The position numbers and the translations under genes were made by a program. Positions 40,312 to 44,261 of a stretch of DNA of 44,261 nt are shown here, one piece after another. Below the pieces are notes generated by a model. It did not search any database. It was not told the origin of the DNA and worked only from the letters and a program-made list of their open reading frames with translations. Origin of the DNA: Clostridiales bacterium (GTDB lineage Bacteria > Bacillota > Clostridia > Lachnospirales > WQUN01); contig JAISGK010000075.1 in assembly GCA_031263155.1 (NCBI GenBank), forward strand, positions 1 through 44,261, in the 5' to 3' direction. Position 1 is the first letter of the stretch. Each line of letters starts with the position of its first letter.

Positions 40312-41196
40312 CTAATCACTGATGATAAACTCGCTTGCTATGTCCATAAGCGGCGCGGCTTGCGCATTAAAGCCGATTGCGCCGATGTTTAGCAACCGTA
40401 TCGCATCGGCTACAAGTTCGTTCACTGTTTGTTTGGTTTGCCACAAACCAAACAAGGTTACATATGTCGTTTTGCTGTTTTTGGCGTCAGAGCCTTGGGG
40501 CTTGCCCAATTCTTTCGTTGTTTTGATAACGTCCAGGTAGTCGTCGCGTATTTGAAAGGCGTAGCCAAGTTTGGTTGCCACTTGGGTTATCGTGTCTTTA
40601 ATATCCATATCGCTCGCGACCGTTGCGATCAGATACCCTGCTACTATCGCGGCGCGGATTAGTCCGCCCGTTTTTAGATCGTATATTCGGGCCAGACCGC
40701 TTTCGTCCAGCTTTGCGTTGTTTATGTCAAGCGCTTGGCCTCCTACCATGCCATACGCCCCTGCTGCCTTACCAACGCAAGCCATGGCTTTGGCGCGCCG
40801 CACAGCGTTTTCTTCACTTGCCGCGCAGGCTTCCGCCATCACCTCAAAGGAGCGGTTAAGCAGCGCGTCCCCCGCAAGAATAGCGAGGGCCTCGCCAAAT
40901 TGCTTGTGGCACGAGGGCTTGCCTCGCCTAAAATCATCATTATCCATGGCAGGTAGGTCGTCGTGTATGAGCGAATAGGTGTGGATCATCTCTATAGCGC
41001 AGGCAAACGGCATGGCGGCTTGCTCGTCGCCGCCAAACATTCGACACGACGCAATCAGCAAACGCGGTCGCAAGCGCTTCCCCCCGGCAAACAGGCAGTA
41101 GCGCATGGCATTTGTTAAAGCGGGGGCTTCGCAGCCAGGCAGATATAACTCAAGCGCGTGATCAATCCGATCCGCCAGGTTTTCACTATTCATCAT
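40312..41196 (-). CDS. ispA: Farnesyl/geranylgeranyl diphosphate synthase (IspA type)
   Basis: A trans-prenyl synthase of ~295 residues beginning MMNSENLADRIDHALE. FAGGKRLRPRLLIASC, the first Asp motif LIHDDLPAMDNDDFRRGKP (DDxxxxD) and the second FQIRDDYLDVIK are present; the LPAMDND form is that of short-chain IspA enzymes. The start overlaps the end of xseB by about 11 bases. It lies in the isoprenoid part of this operon. Confidence 0.93.
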   Translation of the reverse strand: MMNSENLADRIDHALELYLPGCEAPALTNAMRYCLFAGGKRLRPRLLIASCRMFGGDEQAAMPFACAIEMIHTYSLIHDDLPAMDNDDFRRGKPSCHKQFGEALAILAGDALLNRSFEVMAEACAASEENAVRRAKAMACVGKAAGAYGMVGGQALDINNAKLDESGLARIYDLKTGGLIRAAIVAGYLIATVASDMDIKDTITQVATKLGYAFQIRDDYLDVIKTTKELGKPQGSDAKNSKTTYVTLFGLWQTKQTVNELVADAIRLLNIGAIGFNAQAAPLMDIASEFIISD

Positions 41197-41455
41197 CCGC
41201 ATCCTCGTCGAAAGCGACAAGTTCGAAAGGATCGTCGCGGCTTTCAGCGCCATCGAGCCCGCCCGCCGTCTGCCGCAGTATCGACACCTCTTCCTGCGCC
41301 TTGTTAAGGGTGCCCATGCAAAATACTGACAATTCTACACCTTCGCGGTACAGTTCCAGCATCTCTTTTAGGCTGGGCGTGTCGTTTTCCATAATTTCCA
41401 AAATCTCTTCCAGCCTGGAAACCGAAGATTCAAAGTCTTGCTGTTTTTTATCCAT
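41186..41455 (-). CDS. xseB: Exodeoxyribonuclease VII small subunit
   Basis: An 89-residue helical protein: DFESSVSRLEEILEIMENDTPSLKEMLELYREGVELSVFCMGTLNKAQEEVSIL, the diagnostic XseB pattern with the central leucine-rich helix. It binds XseA for single-strand DNA degradation. The tail is acidic and longer than usual (to residue 89). It is translated from a weak site 55 bases after xseA ends. Confidence 0.93.
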   Translation of the reverse strand: MDKKQQDFESSVSRLEEILEIMENDTPSLKEMLELYREGVELSVFCMGTLNKAQEEVSILRQTAGGLDGAESRDDPFELVAFDEDADDE

Positions 41456-41482
41456 TGAGTATCTCCATAATCCTGTTGTTGG

Positions 41483-41516
41483 TTGTAGGGGGCGCTACCC
41501 ACAGCGTCCCCTACAA
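41483..41516. repeat. GTAGGGG-type hairpin over the xseA stop
   Basis: TTGTAGGGG (41483-41491) pairs with CCCCTACAA (41508-41516), extended by GCGCT/AGCGT. The hairpin overlaps the xseA stop codon. The GTAGGGGCGC core resembles the arms of the MITE-like element, so it may be a minimal relative. Confidence 0.6.
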
Positions 41517-42671
41517 TATTTCAGCGCGCCGGGAACCGTCGGCAAACATGAGCGTCACAAAATCACCAACGCTCAGCTGGTTCACCTTACGAACGTCACG
41601 CTCATAGTCGTCAAACACCAGAGCATAGCCTCGCGCAAGCGTCTTAATGGGCGACATGGCCTCTAACCGGCTTACAGCGTTTGTAAGTTTTGATTTATTC
41701 ATTTGCAAAAACGCGCCGCTCTGTCGTTCTATTTTTTCCACAATATTGTCCATCAACATTTGGCGCTCACCAATTGCCTCGGTGATATCTTGCGTTAAGT
41801 TTACCATTATGGTAGTTACGGCCTGGGACATTTGGCTCAGGCTTGGTAACGCGAGCTCGACGGCGGCGGATGGGGTGGAGGCTCGCATATCGGCCACAAA
41901 ATCAGCTATGGTAAAATCTGTTTCGTGTCCAACGGCGCTCACGACAGGTATGTTGGAAGAGAATATAGCCCGCGCGGTCGCTTCCTCGTTAAACGCCCAA
42001 AGATCCTCCGCCGAACCTCCGCCTCTGGCGACAATGATTAGATCTACAGTGTAATGCCTGTGAGCATCCGCGCCGGAATCAGACTTATTATAATCGTTCC
42101 ATTGGTTGACCATTTTAATCGCGCTGGCTATGGATTGGGGAGCGTCGGCGCCCTGCATCAGCGCGGGCGCAATCAGGAGTTTTATATGCGGGCAGCGCCT
42201 GCGGCACAGGCGTATTATATCGCGCAAAGCGGCCCCGGTCGGCGAGGTGACGACGGCTGCCACGCAAGGCGAGCCGGGTATATCGCGCTTGCGGCCAAAC
42301 AAGCCTTCTGCCCTCAATTTCTCTTTTAACCGCTCAAACGCAAGCCGTTGTTCACCCTCGCCCATGGGGATAATGTGGTTGCAATATATTTGATATTGAC
42401 CGGTTTTATCATAAACGGACACGCGACCCCTTACCAGCGTCTGCTGCCCGTTTTTGGGCACGTATGCCATGGCGGACGCAAAACCCTTAAACATAACGCA
42501 ATTGATCGCGCTATTGGCATCCTTAAGGCTAAAATACCAATGTCCACTGGTATGATTTTTAAAATTGGATATCTCGCCCGCGACTAATATGTTGGACAAG
42601 AACTCATCCCCGTCCATCACATCTCGAATATATCTGTTAAGCTTTGTTACGCCTACGTATCCGTTGTTCAT
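41511..42671 (-). CDS. xseA: Exodeoxyribonuclease VII large subunit
   Basis: The N-terminal OB domain (residues 1-100) has VTKLNRYIRDVMDGDEFLSNILVAGEISNFKNHTSGHWYFSLKD and CVMFKGFA, and the catalytic part has GRVSVYDKTGQYQIY, VVTSPTGAALRDII, DLIIVARGGGSAEDLWAFNEEATARAI and VSAVGHETDFTIADFVADMRASTPSAAVE. It is the catalytic subunit of ExoVII. At 386 residues it is a little short because the C-terminal helical region is reduced. GGGAGG precedes the ATG, and the first 35 bases overlap nusB. Confidence 0.95.
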   Translation of the reverse strand: MNNGYVGVTKLNRYIRDVMDGDEFLSNILVAGEISNFKNHTSGHWYFSLKDANSAINCVMFKGFASAMAYVPKNGQQTLVRGRVSVYDKTGQYQIYCNHIIPMGEGEQRLAFERLKEKLRAEGLFGRKRDIPGSPCVAAVVTSPTGAALRDIIRLCRRRCPHIKLLIAPALMQGADAPQSIASAIKMVNQWNDYNKSDSGADAHRHYTVDLIIVARGGGSAEDLWAFNEEATARAIFSSNIPVVSAVGHETDFTIADFVADMRASTPSAAVELALPSLSQMSQAVTTIMVNLTQDITEAIGERQMLMDNIVEKIERQSGAFLQMNKSKLTNAVSRLEAMSPIKTLARGYALVFDDYERDVRKVNQLSVGDFVTLMFADGSRRAEIL

Positions 42672-43167
42672 TGCGCCTCCCCACAGAGCGATTTTGGATT
42701 GATAATTGCGAATAGCCCGCTATATCCGTATCGTCGGTACTGGGCTCTTCTCTCGACTTCATACCCTTTAGGGCGGCCCCCAAAATCCCATTTACAAAGA
42801 CGGACGACTTGTCTTCACTAAATTTTTTGGCAAGTTCTACGGCTTCATTGATAGCGGCTTGCGGGGGGGTGGCTGTGTACAACAACTCATACATGGCCAG
42901 GCGTATAAGGGCAAGGTCTACACTGTTGAGGCGATCCATCCTCCACCCCGACGATATAAGTTCTATTTGCCTGTCTATGTCGGGCAGCACGGCAAGTATG
43001 CCAAACAGCAATTCGTGAAGGTACTCGCGGTCCACTGCGGTTATGTCGTCCTCATCGGTCTCGTCGCCAGCATAGTTTTCCAGCGCGAAGTTATAATCAA
43101 AATCCTTATGAAACGGTTCTTGATACAAAATTTGGAAAGCGAGCCGTCTCGCCGAGCGGCGGCTCAT
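42637..43167 (-). CDS. nusB: Transcription antitermination factor NusB
   Basis: SRRSARRLAFQILYQEPFHKDF, then LEIISSGW-like QIELISSGWRMDRLNSVDLALIRLAMYELLYTATPPQAAINEAVELAKKFSEDKSSVFVNGILGAAL, is unmistakable NusB, which works in rRNA antitermination. The basic, Asp/Gln-rich tail after residue ~145 (SREEPSTDD to RRRNKA) runs ~35 bases into xseA and is longer than usual. The start overlaps the Asp23 stop (ATGA). Confidence 0.94.
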   Translation of the reverse strand: MSRRSARRLAFQILYQEPFHKDFDYNFALENYAGDETDEDDITAVDREYLHELLFGILAVLPDIDRQIELISSGWRMDRLNSVDLALIRLAMYELLYTATPPQAAINEAVELAKKFSEDKSSVFVNGILGAALKGMKSREEPSTDDTDIAGYSQLSIQNRSVGRRNEQRIRRRNKA

Positions 43168-43583
43168 AGGGTCTCTACATTGGTTTTCTTGCTAAAAATG
43201 CTTTTGATGCGCGGTTGTAAATCGTCATGAACATTAAATAAAATACCCGTTACGTTGATGTTTACCGTGGTCGCGGTAAGTCCCGTCATTGTCTCCACCG
43301 CCGTTTTAACGCGCTTTTGCGCGGCCTCAGATACATCTTGCACGCGGTAGCCAAATTTAAGCAACACGCGCAGAGTGATAGTGGCGCTTCCGTTCTCTAT
43401 GCTAACCGCGACACCCTTGCCCAGGTTGCGGTAACCAAACACCTGAGCAAAGTCTCCCAGGTTGCCCTCCATGCCAACTACACCCTCTATTTCCAAAGCG
43501 GCGGCCCCTGCTATAATGGCTATGGCTTCGTCCGCTATTTTAACCTGTCCTGGAGATTCTTTATCCTTTTTTATTTCTGTCAT
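43164..43583 (-). CDS. Asp23/Gls24-family envelope protein
   Basis: The core GQVKIADEAIAIIAGAAALEIEGVVGMEGN, then RNLGKGVAVSIENGSATITLRVLLKFGYRVQDVSEAAQKRVKTAVETMTGLTATTVNINVTGI, is the Asp23/Gls24 domain. Family members sit at the membrane in alkaline or envelope stress. It is the first gene of an operon continuing with nusB, and the promoter 41-69 bases upstream is strong. AGGAG precedes the ATG. Confidence 0.92.
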   Translation of the reverse strand: MTEIKKDKESPGQVKIADEAIAIIAGAAALEIEGVVGMEGNLGDFAQVFGYRNLGKGVAVSIENGSATITLRVLLKFGYRVQDVSEAAQKRVKTAVETMTGLTATTVNINVTGILFNVHDDLQPRIKSIFSKKTNVETL

Positions 43584-43624
43584 GCCTGTTCTCCTTCCGT
43601 GCCTTTAATATATATGTTCACAAT

Positions 43625-43652
43625 ATTATAGCAGATAACTCGTCAAATGCAA
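43625..43652 (-). promoter_or_regulatory. Promoter of the Asp23-nusB-xse-ispA-dxs operon
   Basis: On the minus strand TTGCAT (complement of 43647-43652), a 16-base spacer and consensus TATAAT (complement of 43625-43630) lie 42 bases before the Asp23 ATG. All genes down to dxs overlap or follow closely, so this may drive the whole run. Confidence 0.7.
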
Positions 43653-44048
43653 TTATTTTGCAAGGCTATGAAAATCCGCTAAGCGGCATATGGCATAGTC
43701 GGCTTTTTGCCTTTCCTTGGATTCCCGTGCCTCAGCCTTTGTATATGTTTTTTATTTTTGCACGTTTAGAGTGTTTTATGATGGCAGTGACCGCAAGGAA
43801 TTTATAGAACGACTTGTGAGTGTCAACTTATACGTCCCCCCTGGCACCCTAATGCCAATATTCTCATATTGCTATACGGCAAGATACAGTATTATAATTA
43901 CCCAGCACTCAATGGGCACATCAATCAATTCTGAAAGGGGAGGCATTTAACGGATTTAAGGCTCTTAAATAAATAACCTACAATACAGTAGGCTTTTTCC
44001 ACGATTTCGTATCCACTTTTTTATACTAACACCATGAGAGGGGCGTTT
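43653..44048. other. Gene-poor region at the right edge
   Basis: About 400 bases without a convincing gene. GCACGTTTAGAG (43760-43771) matches the end of the MITE-like element at 7236-7466. CCTAC/GTAGG (about 43978-43992) followed by CTTTTT is a small terminator-like hairpin. An open frame at 43717-43950 has no site, codon pattern or motif to support it. Confidence 0.5.
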
Positions 44049-44147
44049 ATGTTTAAGAAAGTTACTGTGAAAGCCATTGGAAATTATACTTTTCGTAATT
44101 CCAGTATAACGAGCGTAATAATTCCAGAGGGTGTTGAGGTAAAGTAA
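44049..44147 (+). pseudogene. BspA-type leucine-rich-repeat fragment
   Basis: A 32-codon frame with GAGAGGGG before its ATG begins MFKKVTVKAIGNYTF. The text IGNYTFRNSSITSVIIPEGV is a typical BspA/LRR_5 repeat as found in surface proteins of gut Clostridia. The frame ends with TAA after a single repeat, far too short for a working member, so it is probably the truncated start or remnant of a surface-protein gene. Confidence 0.55.
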
Positions 44148-44235
44148 ACTGAAATCTGTATAAATGTGTATTAAATTACAGAAATTAGTTGAATATTGTG
44201 GAGTGATATGGTAAGATATTCAAGGGGTGCTTGCC

Positions 44236-44261
44236 ATGTCAAGATACTACACTCCAAGACA
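44236..44261 (+). CDS. Start of an unidentified gene cut by the window edge
   Basis: AAGGGG at 44223-44227 lies 8 bases before an ATG at 44236, and the frame MSRYYTPR is open to the edge. Eight residues do not allow identification. An imperfect inverted repeat upstream (CTGTA at about 44158, TACAG at about 44178) could mark a mobile-element end, but this is speculative. Confidence 0.3.

Noticed and set aside
43717-43950. 77-codon plus-strand frame
   Set aside because: No ribosome binding site at its start, Cys/Tyr/Phe-rich composition, and it runs over a repeat-end copy.

Overview
The window looks like chromosomal DNA from an uncultured Clostridia-type Bacillota (low-GC Gram-positive lineage). 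The reasons are clear AGGAGG-type ribosome binding sites with ATG, GTG and TTG starts, sporulation-associated families (YhcN/YlaJ lipoprotein, CotH-type kinase, SpoIIQ-like M23 protein), a type III glutamine synthetase, the Asp23-nusB-xseA-xseB-ispA-dxs operon order and a Listeria-type flavin-based extracellular electron transfer locus. There are no rRNA or tRNA genes, CRISPR arrays or prophage genes.

Layout. 1-3600: eroded exopolysaccharide-type region. It starts with the 3' end of an IS200/IS605-family tnpB that has cut the 5' end off a heparinase/toroid-like gene, followed by a nitroreductase / 2x[4Fe-4S] / FrhB triple fusion whose domain junction carries an (AT)10 tract. 3644-4168: small secreted DUF2680-like protein. 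4363-11703: amino-sugar catabolism (SSS-family symporter, Gfo/Idh/MocA oxidoreductase, NagA, GH4 glycosidase, BadF-type sugar kinase, NagB), interrupted by two MITE-like palindromic elements. 11758-16105, minus strand: ftsY, the 3' end of a group II intron, a large unrecognised FkbH/SGNH-like protein and a YwaF-type membrane protein.

16278-22183: a YhcN-type lipoprotein, an OmpR-type two-component system and a VTC / DUF4956 / CotH module. The response-regulator gene and the VTC operon each have an 11-bp-spaced direct repeat at the same distance from the -10 box, which suggests one small regulon. 22316-26235, minus strand: type III glutamine synthetase with a leader terminator, DUF6465, a two-OB-fold SSB with a structured leader, and an unknown protein.

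26618-33199: a seven-gene flavin-based extracellular electron transfer operon (ndh2, dmkB, dmkA, eetA, eetB, FMN-binding lipoprotein, fmnB). Electrons from NADH would pass through a demethylmenaquinone-type quinone to an FMN-carrying lipoprotein outside the membrane. Ndh2 here carries a C-terminal DoxX-like membrane domain, and a palindrome covers the expected transcription start.

33289-37875: degenerate SpoIIQ-like M23 protein, a secreted GLUG-repeat protein, rplS with a structured leader, rbgA and a polysaccharide deacetylase. 37936-43583, minus strand: the Asp23-nusB-xseA-xseB-ispA-DUF212-dxs operon behind a strong promoter. This operon makes isoprenoid precursors, which the quinone-dependent electron transfer locus would use. 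The right edge is poor in genes, with a BspA-type leucine-rich repeat fragment and the first codons of another gene.
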